Source of the DNA: Flavonifractor sp. AGMB03687
GTDB taxonomy: Bacteria > Bacillota > Clostridia > Oscillospirales > Oscillospiraceae
Assembly: GCF_017811815.1 (NCBI RefSeq)
Contig: NZ_JADKZI010000002.1
Coordinates: 372,001-436,000, forward strand
Length of the DNA: 64,000 nt
Reading direction: 5' to 3'
Shown: piece by piece, positions 54,384 to 63,560 of the stretch
Position numbering within the stretch: position 1 is the first letter of the stretch
Layout: each line of letters opens with the position of its first letter
Made by a program: the position numbers and the translations under genes
The notes under the pieces: generated by a model
The model's database searches: none
What the model saw: only the letters and a program-made list of their open reading frames with translations
Told to the model about the DNA's origin: nothing

Positions 54384-55775
54384 TTAGGCCAGCTCGTAGA
54401 TGATCTTCTTGAAGGCGGCGCCCCGCTCCATGAAGTTCTTGAACTTGTCGAAGGAGGCGCAGGCCGGGGACAGGATGACCACGTCGCCGGGGCCCGCGGC
54501 CTTGTGGGCGGCCAGCACCGCCTCGGTAAAGTCGTCGATGACGTGGATGGGCAGCGCGTCCGGGCTGTAATCCGGGGCGGCCTCCACCGCAGCTTTGATC
54601 TTCTGGGCGGTGTCGCCTGTAAGGAATAATTCCTTTACATGGTCTGTCACCTCAGGGCCCAGCACGTCAAAGGGGATGTGCTTGTCGTAGCCGCCGGCGA
54701 TGAGGATCACCTTCTGGTGGAAGGAGCGCAGACCGGCGATGGTACGGGAGGGGCTGGAGGCGATGGAGTCGTTGTAGTACTTCACGCCGCCCAGGGTACG
54801 CACCAGCTCGATGCGGTGCTCCACCCCGGCGAATTTCTGGGCGAAGGTGCGCACCACCGAGTCGGGCACGATGCCGTCCAGGGCGGTGATGGCGGCCATG
54901 TAGTTCTCCACGTTGTGGGTGCCGGGCAGCAGGATGTCGGCCACCGGCAGCACCGGGCGCTCGTGCATCTCGTTGCGTACCCAGATGACGCCATCCCGCA
55001 GGAAAGCGCCCCGGGCGGGCTGAGACACCCGGCTGAACAGGGCCACCCGGCCCTGGGCCTCCCCGGCGAAGCTGCGGGTGATGTCGTTGTCGGCGTTGAC
55101 CACCAGCAGGCCCTTCTCGTCCTGGTGGAGGAAGATGTTCTTCTTGGCGTCGATGTATTCCTCCATGGACTTGTGGACGTCCAGGTGGTTGGGGGCCAGG
55201 TTGGTGACCACGGCGATGTCGGGGCTCTGATCCATGGTCATAAGCTGGAAGGAGGACAGCTCCAGCACGGCGATGTCCCCCGGCTCCATGCCGTCCACGT
55301 CGGGCAGCAGGGGCTTGCCGATGTTGCCGCCCACGTAGACGGTCTCACCGGCGGCCTTGAGCAGCTCGGCGATGATGGTGGTGGTGGTGGTCTTACCGTC
55401 GCTGCCGGTGACGGCCACGGTGCGGCAGGGGCAGACCTGGAAGAAGACCTCCATCTCGGAGGTGAGGATGGCACCCTTCTGCTGGGCAGCCACCAGCTGG
55501 GGCAGGTCGGGCCGCATGCCGGGGGTGCGGAAGATGACCTCAAAGTCCAGGTCCTCCAGATAGTCCTCTCCCAGCTTCAGCTTGGCGCCCAGGCTCTCCA
55601 GCTCATCGGCCAGACCGGCAAAGGAATTCATGGGTTTCTTGTCGCAGGCGGTGACCTTGATGCCGGCCCGCAGCAGCATTTTGATGAGGGGCGTATTGGA
55701 CACGCCGATGCCGATGACGGCCACCCGCTTGCCCTTCAGCCCCGCCAGGTATTCCTGTATGGTGGAACGCTTCAT
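54384..55775 (-). CDS. murD: UDP-N-acetylmuramoyl-L-alanine:D-glutamate ligase
   Basis: A 463-residue Mur ligase that adds D-glutamate to UDP-MurNAc-L-alanine. The N-terminal Rossmann-like domain begins KRVAVIGIGVSNTPL; the ATP loop is VTGSDGKTTTT (about 117-127), with NLAPNHLDVH and the C-terminal GGYDKHIPFD and SPACASFDKF typical of MurD. The ATG at 55775 has AAGGGAGG; the frame remains open far upstream through rnpB on the other strand but is not coding there. First gene of the M42/GNAT operon. Confidence 0.95.
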   Translation of the reverse strand: MKRSTIQEYLAGLKGKRVAVIGIGVSNTPLIKMLLRAGIKVTACDKKPMNSFAGLADELESLGAKLKLGEDYLEDLDFEVIFRTPGMRPDLPQLVAAQQKGAILTSEMEVFFQVCPCRTVAVTGSDGKTTTTTIIAELLKAAGETVYVGGNIGKPLLPDVDGMEPGDIAVLELSSFQLMTMDQSPDIAVVTNLAPNHLDVHKSMEEYIDAKKNIFLHQDEKGLLVVNADNDITRSFAGEAQGRVALFSRVSQPARGAFLRDGVIWVRNEMHERPVLPVADILLPGTHNVENYMAAITALDGIVPDSVVRTFAQKFAGVEHRIELVRTLGGVKYYNDSIASSPSRTIAGLRSFHQKVILIAGGYDKHIPFDVLGPEVTDHVKELFLTGDTAQKIKAAVEAAPDYSPDALPIHVIDDFTEAVLAAHKAAGPGDVVILSPACASFDKFKNFMERGAAFKKIIYELA

Positions 55776-55856
55776 GACAGTTCCTCCCTTTTCATAGTTT
55801 AACCAATTTATTATATCCCACCGGAAGAGAAAATGCAAACACTGACCGCTTTTGAT

Positions 55857-55885
55857 TTGACAATCCTGCAAAGATAGCGTAAAAT
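55857..55885 (+). promoter_or_regulatory. Promoter of rnpB
   Basis: Consensus TTGACA (55857-55862), 17-nt spacer, TAAAAT (55880-55885). Confidence 0.88.
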
Positions 55886-55890
55886 AGTCG

Positions 55891-56352
55891 GGCAAGCAAG
55901 CTGGACAGCCGCGCCTGCGGGGCGAAAGGCCCGCGGGTGAGGAAAGTCCGGGCTCCATAGGGCAAGGATAACGGATAACATCCGCCGGGGGCGACCCTAG
56001 GAAAAGTGCAACAGAGATATACCGCCTTGGTTCCCCTCTAATGGGGCCCCCGCGAAAGCGTTTGCTTTCGTGGGGAGAGGAGGCACAGCGGAAGGAGCGA
56101 GCTTTACCCCTCGGGGTAAAGCGAGTGATCGGAAGCTTGTGCCGACGAGGTAAGGGTGGAAAGGCGAGGTAAGAGCTCACCCGATGGCGTGCCAAGCGTC
56201 CATCGCTGTAAACTCTATCCGGAGCAACGCCGTGGAGGGACACATAGGCCGGCCCGGCCGTCCCGGGGAGGCGGCTTGAGCGTACCGGCAACGGTGCGTC
56301 GAGATAGATGGCTGTCTTAAAGGACAGAACCCGGCTTACAGGCTTACTTGCA
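55891..56352 (+). ncRNA. rnpB: RNase P RNA, bacterial class A
   Basis: The catalytic RNA that matures tRNA 5' ends. The 5' P4 strand GAGGAAAGTCCGGGCTC (about 55938-55954) and the 3' ACAGAACCCGGCTTA (about 56323-56337) are both present. Helix P1 pairs GCAAGCAAGC at the 5' end with GCTTACTTGC at the 3' end. The GGTGGAAAGGCGAGGTAAGAG block and other class A landmarks lie between. Ends are set from P1 and the promoter and are accurate to a few nucleotides. Confidence 0.96.
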
Positions 56353-56357
56353 GATAC

Positions 56358-56396
56358 GACGGACCGGAGCGGACAGCTCCGGTCCGTCTTTTTTTT
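56358..56396 (+). terminator. Terminator of rnpB
   Basis: 13-bp perfect stem GACGGACCGGAGC/GCTCCGGTCCGTC followed by eight T. Confidence 0.95.
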
Positions 56397-56406
56397 GCAA
56401 AATCCC

Positions 56407-56437
56407 TTGACTCTTCCCTTACGTCAGATGGTAAACT
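56407..56437 (+). promoter_or_regulatory. MerR-type promoter with 19-nt spacer
   Basis: TTGACT (56407-56412) and TAAACT (56432-56437) are 19 nt apart, the over-long spacing that MerR proteins correct by twisting DNA. A TTAC-N8-GTAA dyad lies between. It drives the MerR-family gene itself. Confidence 0.7.
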
Positions 56438-56462
56438 GTCCTTACCCAAGGAGGGATGGCCC

Positions 56463-57101
56463 ATGAAAATGAAGGAAGTATGCGCCCAGACCGGTCTGAC
56501 AGAGCGGGCGGTTCGGTTCTATGTGCAGGAAAAACTGGTGGTTCCCCTGGCCCAGCGGAGGGGCGGGCGGACCTGGCTGGACTTCTCCCCTGCCGACGTG
56601 GACCGGCTGAAAGCCATCTCCACCCTGCGGAAGGCGGGCTTCACCCTGGAGGAGATCCGCGCCATGATCGAGGATTTTCAGAAGAACGCCTCCGGGGCGG
56701 CCTTTGCTCTTCGCCAGCGGCTCCAGGCGGCCATAGAAGCCTATGACAAGCTGCGCTTCACCGACACCACCCAGGCCAACGGCCTGGAGGATTACGCCGA
56801 GCTGCTGGAGCGGGAGGTCAAGGGCCGTCCCATCCCGGAGTCCGACCGGGTCCACGGAAATCCGGAGGGCTGGCTGACCGGCGTGGAGTCCTTCTGCATG
56901 GTGTGGGCGGTATATTTCATGTTCCGGCTTTACGTCTTTTTGCTGGATCACTTCTCCGATTACTCCGCCCTGCTACAAGCCGCTGCCTGGAATCCGCTGG
57001 TTTTTGTCCTGCTCTTTGTCGTGATTCCCCTGCCCATTGCCCTGGTGGTGGGCAGCAAACTGGGCAAATGGTTCTACCGGCACGTTGAATATGTACCATA
57101 A
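56463..57101 (+). CDS. MerR-family regulator with C-terminal membrane segments
   Basis: A 212-residue protein. Residues 1-70 form a MerR winged helix (MKEVCAQTGLTERAVRFYV, with the second helix AGFTLEEIRAMIEDF), followed by a coiled-coil (about 70-105). Two hydrophobic segments (about 140-160 and 178-198) suggest membrane anchoring, so it may sense envelope stress or membrane-active compounds. AAGGAGGG precedes the ATG. Its own promoter has the 19-nt MerR spacer, consistent with autoregulation. Confidence 0.85.
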   Translation: MKMKEVCAQTGLTERAVRFYVQEKLVVPLAQRRGGRTWLDFSPADVDRLKAISTLRKAGFTLEEIRAMIEDFQKNASGAAFALRQRLQAAIEAYDKLRFTDTTQANGLEDYAELLEREVKGRPIPESDRVHGNPEGWLTGVESFCMVWAVYFMFRLYVFLLDHFSDYSALLQAAAWNPLVFVLLFVVIPLPIALVVGSKLGKWFYRHVEYVP

Positions 57102-57139
57102 GGGATCCTTATCCTTACCTTAAGATTCGATAAGAGAAA

Positions 57140-57168
57140 TTGACAGCTCCGTTCCCGTTGGCTATACT
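57140..57168 (+). promoter_or_regulatory. Strong promoter upstream of a short terminated transcript
   Basis: Consensus TTGACA (57140-57145), 17-nt spacer, TATACT (57163-57168). Confidence 0.8.
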
Positions 57169-57174
57169 GTGCCC

Positions 57175-57239
57175 ATCCAAGGGACAACGGACCACGCAAT
57201 TTTGCAGGCAGCGTCCTCCGGGGCGCTGCCTGTTCTTTT
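57175..57239 (+). ncRNA. Candidate small RNA or attenuated leader, about 65 nt
   Basis: A good promoter is followed within about 65 nt by an intrinsic terminator: CAGGCAGCG/CGCTGCCTG (57205-57232) plus TTCTTTT. No ORF fits inside. Either an independent small RNA, or a leader of the SLH gene at 57384 whose transcription is controlled by readthrough. I compared it with c-di-GMP and other common riboswitches from memory and saw no convincing match. Confidence 0.5.
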
Positions 57240-57245
57240 GTTGAA

Positions 57246-57263
57246 GGTTAGGCAATTCTAACC
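57246..57263. promoter_or_regulatory. Inverted repeat upstream of the SLH gene
   Basis: GGTTAG-gcaatt-CTAACC, a perfect 6-6-6 dyad just after the terminator and about 120 nt before the SLH start; candidate operator. Confidence 0.4.
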
Positions 57264-57383
57264 AAATGGGTTTCCAGTCCGTTCGGTCCCCTGCTGTATG
57301 TCCAGAAAAGGGGGTGACCGATGCCGATCCCAGCGCTTTGAGAGGTGGATGGAATGCAAAATCGACCGGAAGGAGTACAACAC

Positions 57384-60203
57384 ATGCAACGCAAAACACA
57401 CAAACACCGTCTTCTGCCCGCGACTCTGTCGCTGGCCATGGTACTGACTATGGTTCCCGCCCATGCGGCGGCGGCCGGTCAGCAGCCTCCCGTCCCCGCG
57501 ACCACGGTCAACAGCGATCTGTTCAGCCACGCCTTCAAGCTGGACTTCGGCTACCAGAGCTCCAGCTGGCTGGAGCGCATCACCGGCCTCTGGGTGGACG
57601 GGATGCCCTACGAGAAGGTGAGCAGCACCATCTATCTCAAAACCGGCACCTATGTGGTGCAGCCCAGTGATGGCCGCATCGTGCTGCCCCCCGGCCTCAC
57701 CGGGGCGGTCAAGTGCGTGGTCCGGGCCGACGGCTAAGAGGATCTGGATCTCACCGTGGACACCGGCCGGTACACCGTGGCCGTCAATCCCCCCGCCCCC
57801 ACCGGTACCCTGCCCGCCGCCGGAACCACGGCAGATGTGCGCGTCTCTCTGGAGCAGGTGATGTCGGTCTATCTGAAGCTGACCATCACCGGCGCCGACA
57901 GCTATGTGGGCGGCATCACCGGCATCCGCCGCACCGCCGCCGACGGCATGGGAGTGGACCTGGCGGCAGTCAGCGCCAGAACCACCTTGAGCGGCCCCAC
58001 CTACTATCTGGACGCCGACGGCTCAGCGGTGTACTTTGACGCCATGGACCCCGCCCTTCGGAACGGAGATACCCTGCGCATCACCAACGGCCAGTACAAG
58101 GACCTGCTGCTGAAGACCACCCGCACCGACGGCGGCTACCAGGCTCAGGTGGTGTCGGAGGAGTCTACGCAGCCCCAGCCCAAGCCCGTCTCGGAGAAGC
58201 TGGCCGACCGGCTGACCGTGGCCAACAGCGTCCAGGAAGCCAACGGCAGCTACCGGTTTGAGCAGGCGTCTCAGGCCATCCGGGAGTTCGGCGGGGTCAA
58301 CGAGACCGTCACGGTCCCCGCCCAGATCAAAACCTGGCTGGGCGCCGCCGCCGGCAGCCCCCGGGGCAGCCTGGGCTATGCCCTGGCCGAGAGCGGTGAG
58401 CCGGTTCAGACCATCCTCATCCCCGCCGGGTGCGACCTGACCCTGACCAACCTGGATCTGCTCAGCAGCGTGAAGGTCGTCGTGCAGAACGGCGGCAAAC
58501 TCACCCTACGGGACTCCGTGGTCCAGGGTGTGGTGGAGGTGGAGCAGGGCGGCACCTTCTCCATGAACTACGACAGCACCAGCAGCAAGTTCCTTACCGG
58601 GGCCGCCATCAACGGCCAGCTGCGGCTCAAGAGCGGCGCGGTGCTGGAAAACGCCGCCGTCTCCTCCGACAGCAGCCGGGACGCCAAGAACACCCAGCCG
58701 GTGGTGGCGGTGCTGGGCAACGCCACGGTGAAGGGCTATGTCTTCCTCAAGGGCGATCAGGCCCAGACCGGCACCACCTACGCCGGCCGCACCGGCCTGC
58801 TGGTAAGCGGCAGCACCCTGACCCTGTCCCAGGGCGCCCTGCTGGCGGTGTACGGCGGCGGCATGGGGAATGCCGCCACGGTGGGCGGCGACGCCATCCG
58901 GCTGGACCGGGGTACCATCTCCGGCGCAGGCACCCTCATCGCGGTGGGCGGCGACGGCACCTATGATCGGGGCGGCGACGCCGTCAGCGGCAGTGGTACC
59001 GTGATCCCCGGCAAGGCCTACCTCCAGGGCGGCGCCTCCGCCTTCCCTGTCACCCTTACCGGCACCGCTGGCAAGGCCGCTGCGGCCGGGGTCTACGCCC
59101 CCAATTCGGTGAAGAACGACGGCACGCTTTACCGCAATGAGCGGGAGAATCCCCGCATCCCCCGCTGGACCACCGCCGCCCCCGGCTATACGGACGTTCA
59201 GCAGATCATCTCCTATGTAACCGCCCGGACCACCCCCGCCAGACCCAGCCAGCCCGGCTCCAACCTCCCCGGCGGCAAGCGCCCCGGTTCCAACCTGCCC
59301 CAGCCCGGCAAGAACGGCGTCTACAACGTGCGGGTGTTCTCCTCCTCCCACGGCAGCGTGGAGGTGAGTGACAGCCGGGCCAATAAGGGCGATTCTCTGC
59401 GCCTCACCGTCAAGCCGGAGAAGGGCTATGTGCTGGATACCATCACCGTCACCGACCAGAACAACAAGACGGTGAAGCTGACCGAAAAGAGTGACCTCCG
59501 GTATACCTTTGATATGCCCGGCTCCCCGGTCAGCGTCCAGGCTACCTTTGTCAAGGAGTCCGCCGCCCGGAAGCCGGATCAGCCGGTCACCCACGTGGTC
59601 CCCTCCACGCCCCTGGTTCCGGCCACTCCCGTGACTCCGACGACTCCTGTCACTCCCGTGACCCCCGCCGCTGTCCCCTTTAAGGACGTGTCTTCCAAGG
59701 ACTACTTCTATGCCGCCGTCCAGTGGGCGGTGGGCAAGAACGTGACCCAGGGCACCTCGGCCAATACCTTCTCCCCCGACGCCCGCTGCACCCGTGCCCA
59801 GGTGGTCACCTTCCTGTGGCGTGCGGCTGGCTCTCCCGCCCCCAAGAATCGCACCCTCCCCTTCCGGGATGTGCGTCCCGGCGACTACTGCTATGACGCG
59901 GTGGAGCAGGGCATTACCGGCGGCACCGGCAACGGCGCCTTCAGCCCCGACCTGGTGGTGACCCGTGCCCAGGCGGTGGCCCTCCTCCACCGGGCCGCAG
60001 GCTCCCCCGCCGCCCGGACGGCCAGCGCCTTCTCCGACGTGGCCAGCGGCAGCTACTACGCCGCCGCCGCTCAGTGGGCCAGCGCCCAGGGCATCACCCA
60101 GGGCACCGGCGGAAACCGCTTCAGCCCCGACAAGGACTGCACCCGTGGTCAGATCGTCTCCCTCCTCTACCGCGGCGTACAGCAGAACGCATTTTCCTGG
60201 TAA
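57384..60203 (+). pseudogene. SLH-domain surface protein interrupted by one in-frame stop
   Basis: A single frame of 940 codons encodes a secreted surface protein but contains a TAA at codon 118 (57735-57737); frame and amino-acid style continue without change on both sides. The first 33 residues are a signal peptide ending near VPAHAAAA. A long extracellular region follows, then an InlB-B-like repeat module (about 650-735), a Pro/Thr-rich linker, and three S-layer homology domains at the C-terminus that bind pyruvylated wall polymer. AAGGAG precedes the ATG. It may be a fresh pseudogene, a sequencing error, or read through; downstream GTGs (first at 57756) lack a clear SD. Confidence 0.82.
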
Positions 60204-60216
60204 CTGCAGCAAAAAA

Positions 60217-60248
60217 GCACAACCACCAACTGGTGGTTGTGCTTTTTT
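60217..60248 (+). terminator. Terminator of the SLH gene, bidirectional
   Basis: 12-bp stem GCACAACCACCA/TGGTGGTTGTGC flanked by six A and six T, between convergent genes. Confidence 0.92.
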
Positions 60249-60255
60249 AATGGGC

Positions 60256-61128
60256 TCAGTCCTCGTCCCGATGGATGGTCAGCCGCTGCTGGATCTCCTT
60301 CAGCTTGGCACGGGCCTCCTTCTTGACGGCCATAGCCTGCTCCAGGCGGGCCTCCAGACCGGCCTCCAGGCCCTTCTTTTGGGCCTTGGCGGCCTGGCGC
60401 ACCGTCTGCTTGACCTGCTTGGCCGCCTGCTTGTAGGCCTTGCGGGTCTCCTGCAGCTGCTTTGTCAGCCGCTGAGGATAGGCACGCAGGTCGGGATAGG
60501 CCTGGTGGAGACGGCGGAGCAGCAGAGTGTGGTTGTGCAGCAGAATATGGACCTGCTTTGTGATCTCCTCCGTGTTGTCGCCGGGCTGGTCGTCGATGCT
60601 CCGGCGCACCATGCCCATGAGGAAGTGGGCGGTGACGTAGTCGGCCAGCATGACCGCCGCCACCGTCAGGGCGGCGATGCGCAGGACCAGTGGGCTCCAC
60701 CCATCCATCCAGCCAAAGAGGACCGGGTCGATGACCTGGACGATGATGACGCAGGCCGCTCCGAACAGGAGCAGATTGCCGATCCAGATGCGGCCGTGGA
60801 GGTTCATGGGCTTCTGGCTGTAATCCCACCAGCGGGCGTGGAAGCGCTTTTCCATGTACCAGGAGGTGAAATATTCCAGAGCGCCGCACAGCACCATGCC
60901 CGCCAGGAAGGTCTCCCACACGGTACCCTTCCGGGCGATGAGGCCGCCAACCACCAGGGTCACGGTGACGGCGCCCCAGCCGTAGATGGGGCAGTAGGGC
61001 CCGATGAGGAAGCCACGGTTGATGAAGCGGTGGAACTGGATGTACTTCAGGGTCACCTCGGTGAGCCAACCCAGGCAGGAAAAGAGAAAAAATTGAAGGA
61101 TGAATTCACAAATCAGGTTTAGATCCAA
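60256..61128 (-). CDS. CmpB-family (putative ABC transporter permease) membrane protein
   Basis: A 290-residue protein. The first 200 residues contain about five or six membrane helices with the CmpB-family pattern (FFLFSCLGWLTEV near the N-terminus, NRGFLIGPYCPIYGWGA, and GALEYFTSWYMEKRFHARWWDYS). The last 80 residues are a highly charged Lys/Ala-rich coiled-coil tail in the cytosol. Despite the family name no transport role is proven. The start is a TTG with AAGGAGG seven nt upstream. Confidence 0.85.
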   Translation of the reverse strand: MDLNLICEFILQFFLFSCLGWLTEVTLKYIQFHRFINRGFLIGPYCPIYGWGAVTVTLVVGGLIARKGTVWETFLAGMVLCGALEYFTSWYMEKRFHARWWDYSQKPMNLHGRIWIGNLLLFGAACVIIVQVIDPVLFGWMDGWSPLVLRIAALTVAAVMLADYVTAHFLMGMVRRSIDDQPGDNTEEITKQVHILLHNHTLLLRRLHQAYPDLRAYPQRLTKQLQETRKAYKQAAKQVKQTVRQAAKAQKKGLEAGLEARLEQAMAVKKEARAKLKEIQQRLTIHRDED

Positions 61129-61150
61129 GACAGCGCCTCCTTTTGAAAGA

Positions 61151-61183
61151 AAAAAGAGGAGGACCTTTTGCGCAGGTCCTCCT
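61151..61183 (-). terminator. Terminator of yebC
   Basis: 10-bp stem AGGAGGACCT/AGGTCCTCCT with a T-run on the minus strand. Confidence 0.85.
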
Positions 61184-61206
61184 TTTTGTGTGATATGGTT
61201 GTGTGC

Positions 61207-61935
61207 TTAGCCCTGGTCCCAGTTGTGCCAGACGTTCTGCACGTCGTCATTGTCCTCCAGCAGGTCAATGAGCTTCTCCATGTTCTTGATGTCGTCCTCA
61301 TTTTCCAGCTTGACGTAGTTCTGGGGCACCATCTCCACGGCGGCCTGGACGAAGGTGTAGCCCTTCTCCTCCATGGCGGCCAGCACGGTGCCGAAGGCGT
61401 CGGGGTCGGTGTAGACCTCGAACACGTCCTCCTCCACCTGCATGTCGTCGGCGCCGCAGTCCAGAGCGTCCATCATGACGGTGTCCTCGTCCAGGTCTTC
61501 CTTCTCAATGATGATGACACCCTTGCGGTCGAAGGACCAGGACACGCAGCCGGTGGCGCCCAGGCCCTTGCCGTACTTGTCCAGCAGGTGACGGACCTCG
61601 GGGGCGGTGCGGTTGCGGTTGTCGGTGAGGGCGTCCACGATGACGGCCACGCCGGAGGGGCCGTAGCCCTCGTACACCACGTTCTCGTAGCTGTCGGTGT
61701 TGCCGGAGCCCAGAGCCTTGTCGATGGTGCGCTTGATGTTGTCGTTGGGCATATTGGCCGCCTTGGCCTTGGCGACCACGGTGGCCAGACGGGAGTTGTT
61801 GTTGGGGTCGCCGCTGCCGCCGGTCTTGACGGCCACGATCATCTCGCGGGCGATCTTGGTGAAGATCTGGGAGCGCTTGGCGTCGGCCGCGCCCTTGGTC
61901 TTCTGAATATTATGCCACTTGGAATGTCCTGACAT
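61207..61935 (-). CDS. yebC: YebC/PmpR-family protein
   Basis: A 242-residue conserved three-domain protein. The N-terminus MSGHSKWHNIQKTKGAADAK is diagnostic. The family was named for transcriptional regulation; recent work on Firmicutes members links one of them to translation at proline-rich stretches. The acidic C-terminus (DLLEDNDDVQNVWHNW) is typical. It is monocistronic with its own promoter and terminator. Confidence 0.96.
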   Translation of the reverse strand: MSGHSKWHNIQKTKGAADAKRSQIFTKIAREMIVAVKTGGSGDPNNNSRLATVVAKAKAANMPNDNIKRTIDKALGSGNTDSYENVVYEGYGPSGVAVIVDALTDNRNRTAPEVRHLLDKYGKGLGATGCVSWSFDRKGVIIIEKEDLDEDTVMMDALDCGADDMQVEEDVFEVYTDPDAFGTVLAAMEEKGYTFVQAAVEMVPQNYVKLENEDDIKNMEKLIDLLEDNDDVQNVWHNWDQG

Positions 61936-61973
61936 TGGTACTCGTTCCCTTCTCGTCGAAAATCAGCGCATCT

Positions 61974-62002
61974 AGTTTATCACTTTTTTGAGTGCTTGAC
62001 AA
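61974..62002 (-). promoter_or_regulatory. Promoter of yebC
   Basis: On the minus strand TTGTCA (62002-61997), 17-nt spacer, TAAACT (61979-61974). Confidence 0.78.
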
Positions 62003-62006
62003 GCCC

Positions 62007-62804
62007 TCACAGGTAGGAAAACACCTCTTTATGGGTCTGGGTGGTGAGCACCTCCACCTTGGGGAAGCCGTCGGCCAGCCACTTGACCAGCACAGGCACC
62101 ACCACCTGCTCGGTGGGATAGTGGCCGGCGTCGATGAGGTTGACCCCCATGGCCTTGGCGTCCAGGAAGCCGTTGTACTTCACGTCGGCGGTGACGAAGG
62201 TGTCGCAGCCCAGGGCCAGGGCGTCCTTCAGCATGTCGGCGCAGGCGCCGCCGCCCACGGCCACCCGGCGCACCGGGCGACGGGCGTCCACGAAGCGCAC
62301 GCCGTTGGCGCCCAGAGCCTCCTTGACGAAGGCGGCGAAGGCGGGGGCGTACATGGGCACACCGGCGGTGTTGCCCACCCGGCCGATGCCGTAGGGACGG
62401 CCGGCCTGATCCACGCCGTCCTGCTTCAGGCACTCCACGTTGGTCAGGTCCAGCTTGCGGGCCAGCACGTCATTCACGCCCCCCCACACGGCGTCCAGGT
62501 TGGTGTGGGCGCAGATGGCGGCGATGTTGTGCTCTACCAGGGAGAGCAGGATGCGGCCGTCGGGGGTGGCGTCGGTCACCGACTTGGCGGGGTGGAAAAT
62601 CACCGGATGGTGGGACACGATGAGCTGGCACCCCAGCTGGGCGGCCTCGGCCACCACCTCCTCGGTGATGTCCAGGCTCACCAGAACCTTATCCACCTGC
62701 CGGTCGCCCCGGCCTACCAGGAAGCCCGCGTTGTCAAAGTCCATCTGGAGGGAAAAGGGAGCCAGTGAGTCCAGATGCTGATAGATTTCTCTTACCGTTG
62801 CCAT
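62007..62804 (-). CDS. Nif3-like dinuclear metal centre protein
   Basis: A 265-residue member of the NIF3/YqfO family (annotated GTP cyclohydrolase I type 2 in some genomes). Metal-binding motifs are VSHHPVIFHP, AHTNLDAVWGGVND, GGGACADML and the C-terminal DAGHYPTEQ. It forms hexamers; its true function is unsettled. This is the short form without the inserted PII-like domain. The ATG at 62804 has GAGGAG eight nt upstream; it overlaps the trmK 3' end by 13 nt. Confidence 0.92.
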   Translation of the reverse strand: MATVREIYQHLDSLAPFSLQMDFDNAGFLVGRGDRQVDKVLVSLDITEEVVAEAAQLGCQLIVSHHPVIFHPAKSVTDATPDGRILLSLVEHNIAAICAHTNLDAVWGGVNDVLARKLDLTNVECLKQDGVDQAGRPYGIGRVGNTAGVPMYAPAFAAFVKEALGANGVRFVDARRPVRRVAVGGGACADMLKDALALGCDTFVTADVKYNGFLDAKAMGVNLIDAGHYPTEQVVVPVLVKWLADGFPKVEVLTTQTHKEVFSYL

Positions 62805-63505
62805 GATAGCCACTCCTCTCGCATGCGTTGCAGGTCGGCATGGACCTGCTCCAGCTCTTCCAGCCGCCCGGCATCGGCGCTCCGGGTGGAGCGGCGCAGC
62901 CCCTCCACCGCACGGGCGGTCTGGTCAATGAGCCGATTCAAATATGTTTCCCGCAGGGGGTCGTCCTCCCCCCTGCTCTGCCGCCCCGCCCACAGCTCAC
63001 CGGCGGTAAGCTGGGCCATGGGTCCGGCGGTCACCCGGAAGGTGGTGTAAATGGTATCCCCTTCCCGGGTCAATATTTCCCGGGCAATGGTGTAGCCGTG
63101 GTCCTGGAGCCAGCGCCGCAGCTGGGGCTGGGCGCTCATGGGCTGAAGGAGCAGCAGGCAGTCCTCCCGCCACGTCCAGGGGGCGGCGGACAGGATGGCG
63201 GCGATGGTCTCGCCCCCCATGCCGGCGATGGCGATGGTGTCGGCCTCGCCGGGATTCACCCCCGCCAGACCGTCGCACAGCCGGAAGTCCATCTCCTCGG
63301 TCAGGCCGTATCGCTCCGCCGTGGCCCGGGCCCGGTCCAGAGGCCCCTGCCGCAGGTCGCAGGCCAGTGCCTTTGTGATGATGCCGCGCTGGAGCAGCCA
63401 CACCGGCAGATAGGCGTGGTCGGTGCCGATATCGGCAAATTTGGCCCCCTGGGGCACCAGCTCGGCCACCGAGCGCAGCCGGGGGGTCAGTTCCATGGGA
63501 CGCAT
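62792..63505 (-). CDS. trmK: tRNA (adenine-22-N1) methyltransferase
   Basis: A 237-residue SAM-dependent methyltransferase that makes m1A22 in tRNA. SAM loop FADIGTDHAYLPVWL near the N-terminus, then DTIAIAGMGGETIAAIL (substrate/catalytic region) and LLLQPMSAQPQLRRWL are diagnostic of TrmK. A C-terminal coiled coil closes the protein. ATG at 63505 has AGGAGG eight nt upstream, better than the GTG at 63514. The trmK-nif3 gene pair is conserved in Firmicutes. Confidence 0.94.
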   Translation of the reverse strand: MRPMELTPRLRSVAELVPQGAKFADIGTDHAYLPVWLLQRGIITKALACDLRQGPLDRARATAERYGLTEEMDFRLCDGLAGVNPGEADTIAIAGMGGETIAAILSAAPWTWREDCLLLLQPMSAQPQLRRWLQDHGYTIAREILTREGDTIYTTFRVTAGPMAQLTAGELWAGRQSRGEDDPLRETYLNRLIDQTARAVEGLRRSTRSADAGRLEELEQVHADLQRMREEWLSWQR

Positions 63506-63522
63506 CCCAGTCACCTCCTATG

Positions 63523-63555
63523 AAAAAAGGAGCGGTCTGACCGCTCCTTTTTTGC
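63523..63555 (-). terminator. Terminator of the DUF1858 gene
   Basis: GGAGCGGTC and GACCGCTCC form a tight stem with A-run and T-run on either side; it may act in both directions. Confidence 0.82.
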
Positions 63556-63560
63556 CTTTG

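Noticed and set aside
57175-57383. c-di-GMP riboswitch upstream of the SLH gene
   Set aside because: CACGCA and a GC-rich hairpin are reminiscent, but the GEMM tetraloop-receptor and paired helices cannot be built.
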